Shown: positions 20,007 through 29,363, numbered from the stretch's first letter. The stretch is DNA of 64,000 bases from Pseudohongiella spirulinae (GCF_001444425.1 NZ_CP013189.1:2976001-3040000), one strand, 5' to 3'. The notes: a model not told the origin generated them from the letters alone. Translations and numbers: made by a program.

Positions 20007-22172
20007 TCATCTACCGGTGTGATCGTCACTCAGACAGGGACCATCACCACATACGTCAACTACGACCCCTTCTGATTTCATGAATTCTGACTTCTGACGT
20101 CGCGCAGCAACCGTGTTGCGCGGCGATTCATGAGGATCATTACCAACCGAGGTATCCGGCCCGCGATTGACTGTGGGCGGCAGCGGATTGCCACGGCCGG
20201 TCGACGGGTCGACATCACCGGAGTCCCAGATCATCAGCGCATGCCCCTGATGCGGGTACTGTTCAATAACCGGAATAGCAAAGTAGGGGTTGCTGTCGGT
20301 GGTCCGGCCCAGGCGCACGGTGGGTTCGTGAATGGCCGCGCCAATGGTGCGCGCCATGATTTCGGCACTCCAGTGTGTCACCTGATAGTCACCCAGGGCC
20401 ACGTGTAACAGCACGCGCTTATCGGCAGGTGTATTGGGCAGATGTCGCCCCGCCAGGTGACTGAGATAGCCGTTGTTCTCTGCCCGGTCCCACAGCATTT
20501 GCATCAGTGCAAACACCAGTGAGCGATCCAGCTCATCCTGATAGGCTTCATACAGAATGAACCCAAAGCGGACATTGAAGTCACCGTAGCGCCTTAGCAA
20601 CAGGCTGTAGTTGCTGCCCGGTACGCCCAGCACGCCTCGGTGAATGTTCGGTGCTGTGGCGATCAATGCACCGCCCAGGATGCCACCCTGGCTGTTGCCA
20701 TCGTAAAAGACCTCAGCGGGGTCGTAAACCAGTGTATTTTCCGGTCCATGGCGGAAGGCCGGATGGGATGCAAAGCCATCCGGGTGTCGCAGCAATTCCG
20801 CCAGATACATGGCCGCCAGAATGCCCTGCTGGCTGCGATCAATCTGTTCGGGGAAACGGCTGATATCGGCCAGAATATGCTGCATGATACCAGCCATAAA
20901 GTCTGCGGTGGACATGCCTGACCAATCGGTGGCGCAGAACAGGATATTGTGTTCCACCTGCATGGCACGCACGTTACCGGCACGGAACTCACCGCCCGGC
21001 CCTTCGCCGAACAGCCCATGGCCGTATAGCGCCGCCCGGGCCGGTGTAACCGGCGAATCCGGGTCGTCAAAATCGGCGACAGCGCTCACCGGTACCTGAC
21101 AACGAAATCGAGCGGTAAACACATCATTACCGTTCAGCACCACCGGCAACGCGTCAGGTGCATCGCTGGCGTAATTAAAGCGCGATCCGGGCACACCGCC
21201 AGGCAGGTTCAGATAATTCGGCACGTCAAAGGTGCCAGTTATCCCTCGGCTTAAACCTTCGCGCATATCACCCTGAATAATCGACCCGACTTCGGTAATG
21301 GTGAAACGCGGTGCACCTCCATTCAGCCGGTTGAAGGCATCGTCACGAATTGCCAGCAGCCGCCCGGTAAGCGAGGACTGACTGGCCACGGTGAAATCCC
21401 AGCTCAGCGTCAGCGAGTCGCGGGCGATACCTGTACTCTCCAGCGTCTCAAACAGCGATTGCATGGCAGGACGACGCTGTTCATGCAGGGCGTTGCCAGT
21501 GTCAGTACTGTCCCGGTACGCCCTGAACAGCGGTGAAGGCGCCAGCAGCGCACCATTTGCATCGCGGGCATTGCGGATCACCACAATATAACGCTCACCT
21601 TCACGGAGATTCTTTGCCGGCCGAATGATCAACGCCTGACCGTCTGCCGAGGTGGCATTGCTGTCCAGCTCCGCCCACAGCAATTGTCGCTCGCCACTGT
21701 CAGCGTGTATCAGCTGGATCGGTGCATCCGCGCGCAAGGACGGCGCCGGATCCGTAATCAGCGCGGCCCCCGTTTGCTGCAGATCAATGCCCGGCAGGTG
21801 CGCCAGAATCATCGCACCGGGTGAAAAGCCATCATTACGATTCCACTCCTGCACTTGGACCGGGCCACCAGGCGACTGCACACCACCCGGCGCACGAGCG
21901 TCCGCCGGCAGACTGACAGGCTGAGCAACCGGCATGGCATCTGCCGGCAAATTGATTCGCAGACCTGTCGCCGAACTGCTGTCAGCACGGGTAAAAAAAT
22001 TGTTCGGGAATGGATACAGGCAGTGCGTCGGGACCAGGTCATCACAGGCGCCGGAACCACCACCTGAAGGCTGCGCTGACACCTGCGCCACCAGCGTCAA
22101 GGCAGCAGCACCCGCCAGCAGGCACAATATGCTCCGTATGCGACGCCGGTCCTTATCTATCAATGGTTTCAT
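20007..22172 (-). CDS. Exported alpha/beta-hydrolase-like protein, function unknown
   Basis: A 721-residue protein with a Sec signal peptide (about 30 residues, ending near VAQVSAQ). The mature part begins with a Cys-containing PFPNNFF region, and the C-terminal half has the nucleophile-elbow-like GNSQGG, LYGHGLFGEG and GHALMIWD, which suggests a serine hydrolase fold with a late His. No family name is certain. The start at 22172 (ATG) is preferred to a GTG at 22184 because AGGGTG lies about 9 bp before it. The gene stands alone: its stop abuts the palindromic repeat at 19974-20006, and its promoter side faces another palindrome. Confidence 0.7.
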   Translation of the reverse strand: MKPLIDKDRRRIRSILCLLAGAAALTLVAQVSAQPSGGGSGACDDLVPTHCLYPFPNNFFTRADSSSATGLRINLPADAMPVAQPVSLPADARAPGGVQSPGGPVQVQEWNRNDGFSPGAMILAHLPGIDLQQTGAALITDPAPSLRADAPIQLIHADSGERQLLWAELDSNATSADGQALIIRPAKNLREGERYIVVIRNARDANGALLAPSPLFRAYRDSTDTGNALHEQRRPAMQSLFETLESTGIARDSLTLSWDFTVASQSSLTGRLLAIRDDAFNRLNGGAPRFTITEVGSIIQGDMREGLSRGITGTFDVPNYLNLPGGVPGSRFNYASDAPDALPVVLNGNDVFTARFRCQVPVSAVADFDDPDSPVTPARAALYGHGLFGEGPGGEFRAGNVRAMQVEHNILFCATDWSGMSTADFMAGIMQHILADISRFPEQIDRSQQGILAAMYLAELLRHPDGFASHPAFRHGPENTLVYDPAEVFYDGNSQGGILGGALIATAPNIHRGVLGVPGSNYSLLLRRYGDFNVRFGFILYEAYQDELDRSLVFALMQMLWDRAENNGYLSHLAGRHLPNTPADKRVLLHVALGDYQVTHWSAEIMARTIGAAIHEPTVRLGRTTDSNPYFAIPVIEQYPHQGHALMIWDSGDVDPSTGRGNPLPPTVNRGPDTSVGNDPHESPRNTVAARRQKSEFMKSEGVVVDVCGDGPCLSDDHTGR

Positions 22173-22280
22173 TATCTGTATCACCCTAACCCCCGCTTAT
22201 TGTTATTGTTGCTACATCATATCCAGCCCCATGTTCTTGGCGACAATGCCACAAAGCATGCTACATTTAAAGCCGCTCAG

Positions 22281-22411
22281 GACGGGTGATGGCATGGGGG
22301 ACGGGTGATGGCGCGGGGGACGGGGTGATGGCGCGGGGGACGTAGACCGTCTCTGTCCCTGGGGACAGAGACGGTCTACGTCCCCCGCGCCATCACCCCG
22401 TCCCCCGCGCC
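22281..22411. repeat. 102-nt perfect palindrome preceded by 19-20-bp tandem repeats
   Basis: Arms 22310-22359 and 22362-22411 are perfect 50-bp complements around a 2-nt centre. The left side continues into a tandem array of a 19-20-bp unit (GACGGGTGATGGCATGGGG at 22281-22299, then 22300-22318 and 22319-22338). The core shares GACGTAGACCG and CGGTCTACGTCCCC with the two repeats at 14141 and 19974, so it belongs to the same family. It lies in the divergent region between the hydrolase-like gene and the AgcS symporter and ends 26 bp before the latter's start. Confidence 0.9.
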
Positions 22412-22436
22412 CCAACAATAAGAGAACAGTAACAAC

Positions 22437-23990
22437 GTGCAAGAACTATTTGACCGCATCAACCAGTTTTTTGCCTTTATCGGCCCCATCTCGGATGCCG
22501 TCTGGGCTTTCCCCACACAGCTTGGCTGGTATGCAGCCATCCCGCTCCTGGGTCAATTATCCATGCCTGTCCTGCTGCTGGTGGGTATGGGTATCTGGTT
22601 CACCTGGCGAACCGCGCTGGTTCAGAAAATGGCCTTTTCGGTGGCCGTGCCTGTCATGCTGAATAAACACCAGAGCAGCGACGGCATCAGCTCCCTGGCA
22701 GCGTTTATGCTGGGACTGGCCATGCGTGCCGGACCGGGCAATATTGTTGGTGTCACCGGCGCCATCACCGTTGGCGGACCTGGCGCCCTGTTCTGGATGT
22801 GGGTGGCGGCGCTGTTTGGCATGTCGACGGCTTTTGTCGAGTCGGTACTGGCGCAGCTATTCAAGGAACGTAACAAGCACGATTTTGTGGGCGGCCTGCC
22901 GTTTTATGGACGACGGATCCTCGGTAACAGACGCTGGGTGGGTCTGTTTTTGTCTATCGCGTTTATCACCTACGCACTGTTCAACCTGCCGGCACAGACC
23001 TTCAATATTTTTACTGCTTTGGGCATGATGGTCGACAGTACAACCGGGCAGACTTCCGACCGGCAATCCGCCCTGTACGTTGGTATTGCCATCGTGCTGG
23101 TGTGCAGCTGCGCCTGGCTGATTTTTGGCGGTATCCGCCGAGTCACCGCCTATACCAATGTCCTGGTGCCGGTGATGGCCACCGCTTTCTGTGGTATTTC
23201 CCTGCTGGTCATCCTGATCAATTTCCCGCTGATCCCAAGCTTTTTCGCCATGGTTGTGCAGGGGGCTATCGCCCCGGATGCGCTGTTCGGCGGCGCCATG
23301 GGTGTTGCGCTGGCGGAGGGTGTACGCCGCGGACTGATGTCCAACGAAGCTGGCCAGGGCACCATCACCATGGCCGCCGCTGCCGCCGATAACACTCACC
23401 CTTGCGAGCAGGGATTTGTGCAAAGCCTGGGCGTGTTTATCGACACACTGGTGATCTGCACGCTCACCGGGTTTATCGTGGTACTGGCCCACCTGTGGAG
23501 CGATTCGGCCAGCAGTGCGGAGTGGGCAGCCGCCAGCGCCTCGCGTATCGGGACTTACATGGACTCTGTACAGGCCCTGCTGCCGGGCTCCATCAGCGCT
23601 GCCGTTGTGATCATTCTCAGCGCCTGCTATGCCCTGTTTGCCTTTACCACCCTACTGGGCATGATTTCCTTTGCGGAAATATCCGCAAACTTCATCTCCC
23701 GGGCACCGCACTTCATCAACAGCATCAGAATTCTGGGCGCCCTGGTATTTGTGCCCTTTGGCGCCATGACTGTGCTGGCCGGGCTGGAGCTGGGCAATCT
23801 GTGGGCCATTACCGATCTGACCAATATTGTGATGGTCTACCTGAACATTCCCATTCTGATGCTGGGCGCACCGCTGGTTTACAAAGCACTGGCTCACTAC
23901 CGCCAGACCAGCGGCGGGCGATTTGTGTCGGCCGATGTGTTGGGGGTTGATACAGATTACTGGACTGACGATCAGCCAGTGCAAAAATAG
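22437..23990 (+). CDS. Sodium:alanine/glycine symporter (AgcS family)
   Basis: A 517-residue inner-membrane protein with about eleven hydrophobic segments. The AgcS pattern is clear: GLAMRAGPGNIVGVTGAI near 96-113, FVESVLAQLFKERN near 133-146, GGLPFYG, and EGVRRGLMSNEAGQGTITMAAAAAD near 295-319. The family imports alanine or glycine with Na+; the exact substrate cannot be read. The first codon is GTG, and the ribosome site is weak (AAGAGA about 11 bp away). It is followed by an exported PHP metallohydrolase. Confidence 0.9.
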   Translation: MQELFDRINQFFAFIGPISDAVWAFPTQLGWYAAIPLLGQLSMPVLLLVGMGIWFTWRTALVQKMAFSVAVPVMLNKHQSSDGISSLAAFMLGLAMRAGPGNIVGVTGAITVGGPGALFWMWVAALFGMSTAFVESVLAQLFKERNKHDFVGGLPFYGRRILGNRRWVGLFLSIAFITYALFNLPAQTFNIFTALGMMVDSTTGQTSDRQSALYVGIAIVLVCSCAWLIFGGIRRVTAYTNVLVPVMATAFCGISLLVILINFPLIPSFFAMVVQGAIAPDALFGGAMGVALAEGVRRGLMSNEAGQGTITMAAAAADNTHPCEQGFVQSLGVFIDTLVICTLTGFIVVLAHLWSDSASSAEWAAASASRIGTYMDSVQALLPGSISAAVVIILSACYALFAFTTLLGMISFAEISANFISRAPHFINSIRILGALVFVPFGAMTVLAGLELGNLWAITDLTNIVMVYLNIPILMLGAPLVYKALAHYRQTSGGRFVSADVLGVDTDYWTDDQPVQK

Positions 23991-24057
23991 TGTCATATTC
24001 GACTGCTAAGCTGCCGGTTATTTTATCAATTGCCACTGGTCTGCCGAGCATTACACT

Positions 24058-25521
24058 ATGAATATCAAACGTGCGCTACCCGCCCTCACTGTCGTTGTCG
24101 GCATGGCATCCTTTCTTGTCATCAGCAGCAGCTACACAGCCAATAACCCGGCAAGCGGACCACAGTGGCTGGCCGGCGACCACCACGTTCACAGCCGCTA
24201 CAGCGTGGGCTGGGACCGCGAGACAAATCCACCCACACCGATCCTGGCAGGCGACGCCATTTACCCGATTCCCATGAACACCTTGATGGGAAGACGCCAC
24301 GGCCTGGACTGGATGGTCAGCACCGATCACGGCGGCCCCAATCATTCACGCATCAATCGCGACTTCGCCTACCCGGAACTGCTGGAAGCGCGCCAGGCGG
24401 TGCCCGACATGGTGTTGTTTTACGGCATGGAATTTGACACACCCGGCGCCGATCATTCCAGCATCATTGTCCCTTACTCGGAGCATGAGGCCGACAGCCT
24501 GTTTGAAATCGAGAGCCGCTTCGCCAAACGCGAACCCTGGCCCGCCGACGATAGCTGGGACACTGAGCCCAGGATGATCGAGGCACTGGAAGCCATGAAG
24601 GAGCTGCCACTGCCACCCATAGTCATCGCTCACCATCCGTCCAGATCTGCCACAGAGCTGGGCAACTACGGCTCCACGGAACCAGCCGAATTGCGCGCCT
24701 GGAATGATGCTGCCCCCAATATTGCAATTGGTATGGAAGGTTCACCCGGCCACCAGGCTGCCGCCCTGCGTCAACAACCCCTGACCACCGCCGAACAAAA
24801 CGACAATAGCCAGGCTGCCCGCGGTGGCTATCGACGCTTCCCAACCATGGGCGGCTATGACCAGATGACCGCCGAGCTGGGCGGTTTCTGGGATTCCATG
24901 CTGGCAGAGGGTCGCCGCTGGTGGATTACTGCCAACTCCGACAGCCACGTGCACTGGCGCGAGGGCGGTTCAGATTTCTGGCCAGGGGAATACTCCAAGA
25001 CCTACATTCTGGCGAACAAAAATCATCAGTCGATCATGGAATCCTTTCGCCAGGGTCGCATGTTTGTCACTACCGGTGATTTGATTTCGGAATTATGGGT
25101 GACGGTTGAAAGTGGCGACCAGGCAACGGATATTGGCGGCGCACTGAAGTTGCAGCGTGGCGATACCGTGGATGTGACTATCCGTTTTCGTCAGCCAGCC
25201 GCGCCCAACTTCAACGGTGATTCACCCCAGGTTCAGCGGGTAGACCTGATCGCCGGCCCGATGACAGGCAAGACAGACGATGCCCACACCAATACCAACC
25301 CCGGTACACAAGTGGTTGCCCGATTCCACGAGCAGGACTGGCGCCGGGACGGTGATTACCGAGAAATTTCCTACCGTTTTGACTCCGTGGATGCGCCCAT
25401 GTACCTGCGGCTTCGGGGCACAAACACAGATGAACAGGAACCCGCTCTGGACGGCCCCGGCGAGAACCCCTGGCAGGATCTGTGGTTCTATTCCAACCCG
25501 ATCTTCATCGAAATGAGGTAA
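24058..25521 (+). CDS. Exported PHP-domain (CehA/McbA-type) metallohydrolase
   Basis: A 487-residue protein with an N-terminal signal or anchor segment (about 10-27). The PHP metal-binding blocks are GDHHVHS near 39-45, STDHGG near 87-92, a Glu in YGMEFD near 122-127 and AHHPSR near 195-200, with NSDSHVHW near 297-304. This matches the CehA/McbA subgroup of PHP phosphoesterase-like hydrolases, whose members act on diverse esters or phosphates. A beta-rich C-terminal part follows. It lies between two sodium symporters in the same direction, so cleavage outside the cytoplasm followed by uptake is plausible. Confidence 0.8.
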   Translation: MNIKRALPALTVVVGMASFLVISSSYTANNPASGPQWLAGDHHVHSRYSVGWDRETNPPTPILAGDAIYPIPMNTLMGRRHGLDWMVSTDHGGPNHSRINRDFAYPELLEARQAVPDMVLFYGMEFDTPGADHSSIIVPYSEHEADSLFEIESRFAKREPWPADDSWDTEPRMIEALEAMKELPLPPIVIAHHPSRSATELGNYGSTEPAELRAWNDAAPNIAIGMEGSPGHQAAALRQQPLTTAEQNDNSQAARGGYRRFPTMGGYDQMTAELGGFWDSMLAEGRRWWITANSDSHVHWREGGSDFWPGEYSKTYILANKNHQSIMESFRQGRMFVTTGDLISELWVTVESGDQATDIGGALKLQRGDTVDVTIRFRQPAAPNFNGDSPQVQRVDLIAGPMTGKTDDAHTNTNPGTQVVARFHEQDWRRDGDYREISYRFDSVDAPMYLRLRGTNTDEQEPALDGPGENPWQDLWFYSNPIFIEMR

Positions 25522-25673
25522 TCAGGCACTTTTTTACGGGCAAGCTCTTTTAATTCCGGAATTTTTGTTTATTATTCGCGCTTGGCGGCAACAGAGCCTG
25601 CACCCGCGGCAGGTGGTCACGACACGCCTTAAACTGACCTGTTTCCTTCAACCTGTATCACGAGGTTGCGCGT

Positions 25674-27113
25674 ATGTTGCTTGCTCTGGTTGTTGTATAT
25701 CTGCTTGTGTCAATTGGTATCGGTGTGGCGGCCTCCCGTAAGGTGCATTCCACCCGCGACTACATTACCGCCGGCCGCAGTCTGCCCATGTTCATGGTCA
25801 TCGCCATGGTGTTTGCCACCTGGTTCGGCGCTGAGACTGTACTGGGCATTTCTGCCACCTTTCTGGATGAAGGCTTCCGGGGTCTGATTTCGGACCCGCT
25901 GGGTGCAGCTCTCTGCCTGGTGCTGTTTGGCCTGATCTTCGCGCTGCCCCTATATCGCATGCAGCTGCTGACGCTGGGTGACTTCTTTTACTACCGTTAC
26001 AATAAACCAACGGAAATGATCCTGTCTTTGTGCATCATGCTCTCCTATCTGGGCTGGGTTTCAGCCCAGGTCACCGCACTGGGCCTGGTTTTCAACGTAC
26101 TGACTGACGGCATGATCAGCATGACCGCCGGTATGATAATAGGCGCTGCCGTAGTAATGACTTACACACTGGTGGGTGGCATGTGGTCTGTGGCCGTCAC
26201 CACCTGCGTTCAGATGGTCGTGATTGTGATAGGCCTGCTGCTGGTAACAGGCAGCGCCACCAATATGGCGGGCGGTGTAGGCCATGTGGTCGCCACCGCC
26301 TCTGCTGAAGGCAAGTTTGAGTGGCTGCCCACACTGGACCTGATTGACATGCTGGGCTGGATGGCCGCGCTGTTTACCCTGGCGCTGGGCTCTATCCCGC
26401 AGCAGGACGTGTTCCAACGCGTCAATACCTCCAAAAACGAGCGGGTTGCCGTCTGGGGCACCACCATCGGCGGCCTGTCCTACTTCTTCTTTGCGGCCAT
26501 CCCGTTGTTGCTGGCCTACAGCGCCAGCATGATTGACCCGGAGATGACCGCCCGCCTGATGGAAGATGACACACAGCTGGTGCTGCCAACGTTTGTATTC
26601 GGCTACATGCCCTTCTGGCTGCAGGTGGTGTTCTTCGGCGCTCTGCTCTCGGTCATCATGAGTACCGCCTCCGGCACCCTGCTGGCGCCCTCAGTCACCT
26701 TTACTGAAAACATCCTGCGCAACTTCCTGCCAGATATGAGCGATAAACAATTGTTGCTTTACACCCGTCTGACCGTTTTTGTATTCACGATACTGGTGAT
26801 CATCAACGCCACTGCGTCCAGCGGCAATATCCACCACATGGTGGAAAACGCCTATCGCATTACCCTGGCCGGCGTTTTTGTACCGCTGACCGCCGGCCTG
26901 TTCTGGCGCCGCGCCAGTAACTTCGGTTGCACATTGTCCATTGTGCTGGGACTGGGAAGCTGGCTGCTACTGGAATTCCTGTACCCGGACATTCCCTTTG
27001 AGCCTCAGTTTGTTGGCCTGGGCTTCAGCCTGCTGGGCATGATTGGCGGCTCGCTGGCACGCCCCAACCCATACCGGGACAATCATCGCGGCCTGGCCCA
27101 GCCGCGCGGCTGA
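25674..27113 (+). CDS. Sodium:solute symporter family protein
   Basis: A 479-residue SSS-family (SLC5-like) inner-membrane transporter with about thirteen hydrophobic segments. The first helix is followed by RKVHSTRDYITAGRSLP and a WFGAETVLGISATF block, where SSS proteins line their sodium and substrate sites; PQQDVFQRV near 241-249 is also typical. The substrate cannot be deduced. It is 152 bp downstream of the PHP protein and is followed by a GC-rich stem-loop. Confidence 0.9.
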   Translation: MLLALVVVYLLVSIGIGVAASRKVHSTRDYITAGRSLPMFMVIAMVFATWFGAETVLGISATFLDEGFRGLISDPLGAALCLVLFGLIFALPLYRMQLLTLGDFFYYRYNKPTEMILSLCIMLSYLGWVSAQVTALGLVFNVLTDGMISMTAGMIIGAAVVMTYTLVGGMWSVAVTTCVQMVVIVIGLLLVTGSATNMAGGVGHVVATASAEGKFEWLPTLDLIDMLGWMAALFTLALGSIPQQDVFQRVNTSKNERVAVWGTTIGGLSYFFFAAIPLLLAYSASMIDPEMTARLMEDDTQLVLPTFVFGYMPFWLQVVFFGALLSVIMSTASGTLLAPSVTFTENILRNFLPDMSDKQLLLYTRLTVFVFTILVIINATASSGNIHHMVENAYRITLAGVFVPLTAGLFWRRASNFGCTLSIVLGLGSWLLLEFLYPDIPFEPQFVGLGFSLLGMIGGSLARPNPYRDNHRGLAQPRG

Positions 27114-27121
27114 ACATCAAG

Positions 27122-27147
27122 CCGGCCCGTCAACTATGGCGGGCCGG
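27122..27147 (+). terminator. Stem-loop after the SSS symporter
   Basis: CCGGCCCG (27122-27129) pairs with CGGGCCGG (27140-27147) around a 10-nt loop, beginning 9 bp after the stop codon. Only two T residues follow, so it is a strong hairpin but a weak intrinsic terminator. Confidence 0.5.
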
Positions 27148-27171
27148 GTTAAATCGATTTATATTGGCAGG

Positions 27172-28773
27172 ATGTCAGATTCCACTCGCCAGCCATCGCA
27201 ACCGGTCCGTTTTACATCACTGACGTGTCTGGTGCTGGCTGCAACGCTGTTGTGCAGCACGCAAGCCTATGCGGCTGACCCTGCAGAGCCCGCTTGGCGC
27301 TCCTTCCAGCATGCCCTGGGCGAAAAACCCGCGATTGGCAGCCATGCCGATCATACCCTCGCCAATTCAGTAACACGCCCGGTCCCCGAGATAAGCCTGC
27401 AGGGTGTCAACGTACATAAATTTCTGCTGGGCAACGACCTGTTCCACGAGCGGCGTCTGTCATCGGACAACACCAACGGCTGCGTTACTTGCCATGCCGG
27501 GCCAATCAGCGGCACCGACGGTCGCCCGGTATCCTTTGGAGTCGATCGTGCCCGCGGCAAATTCAATGCCCTGACCACCTTTAACGCTAACCTGAACTTT
27601 CGCCAGTTCTGGGACGGACGCTCCGTCACCCTGGCTGACCAGGCCATCGAACCCATCATCAGCGAACTGGAAATGGCCAACACCCTGGAAAACGCGCTGG
27701 CCATGCTGCTCTCCGATCAAAGCTATGTAAAATCGTTTAACGCCATCTATCCCGATGGTGTCAGTATCAACAATATGGCTGATGCCATGGCGCACTTCCA
27801 GACAGTCAGCTTCTCCGTCAATAACAGCCCCTTTCAGCGCCACCTGCGCGGCGAACCCGACCAGCTTGATGAACAGGCCCTGCGAGGCTGGCAGACCTTT
27901 CAGGACATTGGTTGCAGCAGCTGTCACAACGGCCTGAACCTGGGCGGCAACTCCTATCAGCGTCTGGGCACCATGCGCGCCTATTACCCGGAACAACGCG
28001 AAGCCTTGCCCGATGACGCGGGACTGGCGACACGCACCATGCGGGCCGAACACCTGTACATGGTCAAAGTACCCAACCTGCATAACATTGCCGCAACACT
28101 GCCCTACTTTCACGATGGCAGTGTGCGGCAACTGGAAGAGGCGGTTTCACTGATGGGCCGCTATCAACTGGGGCGCGAACTCAGCGCCGAGGACATCGCA
28201 GACATCACCGGGTTTCTCAAGTCACTGACCGGCCGCCCCGTTGGGCTGGAGCTCGGTAGCGAGATCAACCAACTGGGGCGCACAACAGAGCCCGTGCTGG
28301 AATCGCTGCCACCGGAACGGACGCACGAGCAGGCGTATAGCGCTGCGGCGGCGGCCATCGAGCCCTTGTTTGATAAGTTGCTGGCTGAGATGCAGCGCCT
28401 GGCGGCTGGCGACGTGCGGCATTTTGACTTCGTGCAGGCTCAGCATCTGGAACTGATCCGGCATGCACGTGCGCTGCAGTTTCCGCCCTCGTCGTCGAAT
28501 AACGCGAAGCAAAGCTGTCTGCGCGCGGAATCAGAGGTGCTTTTGACCTCAGTGATGGCATTGGAATGGACAATCGCCAGTTATCTGCAGGCGCAGGCTA
28601 TGATGGGCGTGCTCCAGGCCCATCTGGATACACCCGCGGCTGACTCTCCGGACCACGCCGAGATCGAGGACCTGCTGAATCGTTATGCAAATGTTGCAGA
28701 CCAGAGTCTTGCCGCAACCGCCGATGCAGCAATCCGCGCCAGCGCTGGCAAGTTGCTTGATTGCGCTTTATAA
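27172..28773 (+). CDS. Exported di-heme cytochrome c peroxidase-like protein
   Basis: A 533-residue protein with a Sec signal peptide ending near AYAAD (about residue 35). Two heme c sites are visible, CVTCH near 105-109 and CSSCH near 245-249, with the peroxidase/MauG-family stretches GRDLFHERRLSSDNTNGC-like before the first and TLPYFHDGSVRQLEEAV near 309-325. Bacterial CcpA/MauG proteins reduce H2O2 or oxidise a partner. An unusual C-terminal extension of about 160 residues follows the peroxidase part, is rich in Ala and Glu and probably helical. The ATG at 27172 directly precedes the signal peptide. The gene ends 18 bp before a tRNA gene. Confidence 0.85.
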   Translation: MSDSTRQPSQPVRFTSLTCLVLAATLLCSTQAYAADPAEPAWRSFQHALGEKPAIGSHADHTLANSVTRPVPEISLQGVNVHKFLLGNDLFHERRLSSDNTNGCVTCHAGPISGTDGRPVSFGVDRARGKFNALTTFNANLNFRQFWDGRSVTLADQAIEPIISELEMANTLENALAMLLSDQSYVKSFNAIYPDGVSINNMADAMAHFQTVSFSVNNSPFQRHLRGEPDQLDEQALRGWQTFQDIGCSSCHNGLNLGGNSYQRLGTMRAYYPEQREALPDDAGLATRTMRAEHLYMVKVPNLHNIAATLPYFHDGSVRQLEEAVSLMGRYQLGRELSAEDIADITGFLKSLTGRPVGLELGSEINQLGRTTEPVLESLPPERTHEQAYSAAAAAIEPLFDKLLAEMQRLAAGDVRHFDFVQAQHLELIRHARALQFPPSSSNNAKQSCLRAESEVLLTSVMALEWTIASYLQAQAMMGVLQAHLDTPAADSPDHAEIEDLLNRYANVADQSLAATADAAIRASAGKLLDCAL

Positions 28774-28774
28774 T
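28746..28774 (+). promoter_or_regulatory. Likely tRNA promoter inside the end of the upstream gene
   Basis: A perfect TATAAT (28769-28774) overlaps the stop codon of the cytochrome peroxidase gene, with TGGCAA (28746-28751) 17 bp upstream. The GC-rich CCGCG after the -10 resembles the discriminator of stable-RNA promoters. The mature tRNA starts 17 nt after the -10. Confidence 0.5.
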
Positions 28775-28791
28775 CCGCGATCTGCGCAAGC

Positions 28792-28868
<77 letters not shown>

Positions 28869-28885
28869 TTTTACCAATATGTTTC

Positions 28886-28917
28886 CGCCGTTAATTCGCC
28901 GTTAATCCGCCGTTAAT
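28886..28917. repeat. Three 11-bp-phased direct repeats downstream of the tRNA
   Basis: CGCCGTTAAT occurs three times perfectly, at 28886, 28897 and 28908, exactly one helical turn apart. It begins 18 bp after the tRNA end. Phased repeats next to a tRNA attachment site resemble integrase arm-type or excisionase sites; that reading is an inference. Confidence 0.7.
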
Positions 28918-28977
28918 ATAGACTTTGTGACTGAAAACCAAAACTCTGTTTAGAGATCTCAGGCAGGGCATAAAAAC

Positions 28978-29259
28978 ATGGCCCGATATGCTATCGATAT
29001 GGATAAGCTGCACGCCGTCCCGACGGACGCCGAAGGCTGGTTCTCCATGTCAGATATAGAAAACGTCTATCCTGGAGTTCCTCAGCGAACTATCCGCGAC
29101 GCCCTCGTGCGCCTAAGTGATCAGATAGAGACCACCGGCGCCAAACGAGGTAAAAATACCGGCTGCGAGATAAACATTTCAAAGCTGGTATTGCTGAATC
29201 ACGCACTGCATCGCCATGGGATAACATACAATTCAGCGGACCGGCATTGCGCGCACTGA
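28978..29259 (+). CDS. Small hypothetical protein, possibly DNA-binding
   Basis: A 93-residue ORF with GCAGGG about 10 bp before the ATG. Residues 18-55 (FSMSDIENVYPGVPQRTIRD and the following DALVRLSDQIETT) look like a helix-turn-helix followed by a Lys/Arg-rich turn, possibly a winged helix. I recognise no family. It lies between the tRNA and its degenerate copy, so it may be a leftover of an integrated element. A TTG-initiated frame of 68 residues overlapping its end at 29247 is probably not a gene. Confidence 0.4.
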   Translation: MARYAIDMDKLHAVPTDAEGWFSMSDIENVYPGVPQRTIRDALVRLSDQIETTGAKRGKNTGCEINISKLVLLNHALHRHGITYNSADRHCAH

Positions 29260-29363
29260 ATTACGTTCAGCAGCCCAAAACTCTCCGCCCTCCGGTTGAA
29301 TACAACCCCGATCTGCTGTCCGGCTACGAACCCAACCAAACCCGCTATTTACCTCACGCAAGT

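Noticed and set aside
19196-20029. 277-codon open frame on the minus strand
   Set aside because: Antisense to aceA and running through the palindromic repeat; aceA is certain.
14141-22411. The repeats as a CRISPR array
   Set aside because: The repeats are few, not regularly spaced by unique spacers, and are long perfect palindromes; no cas genes are present.
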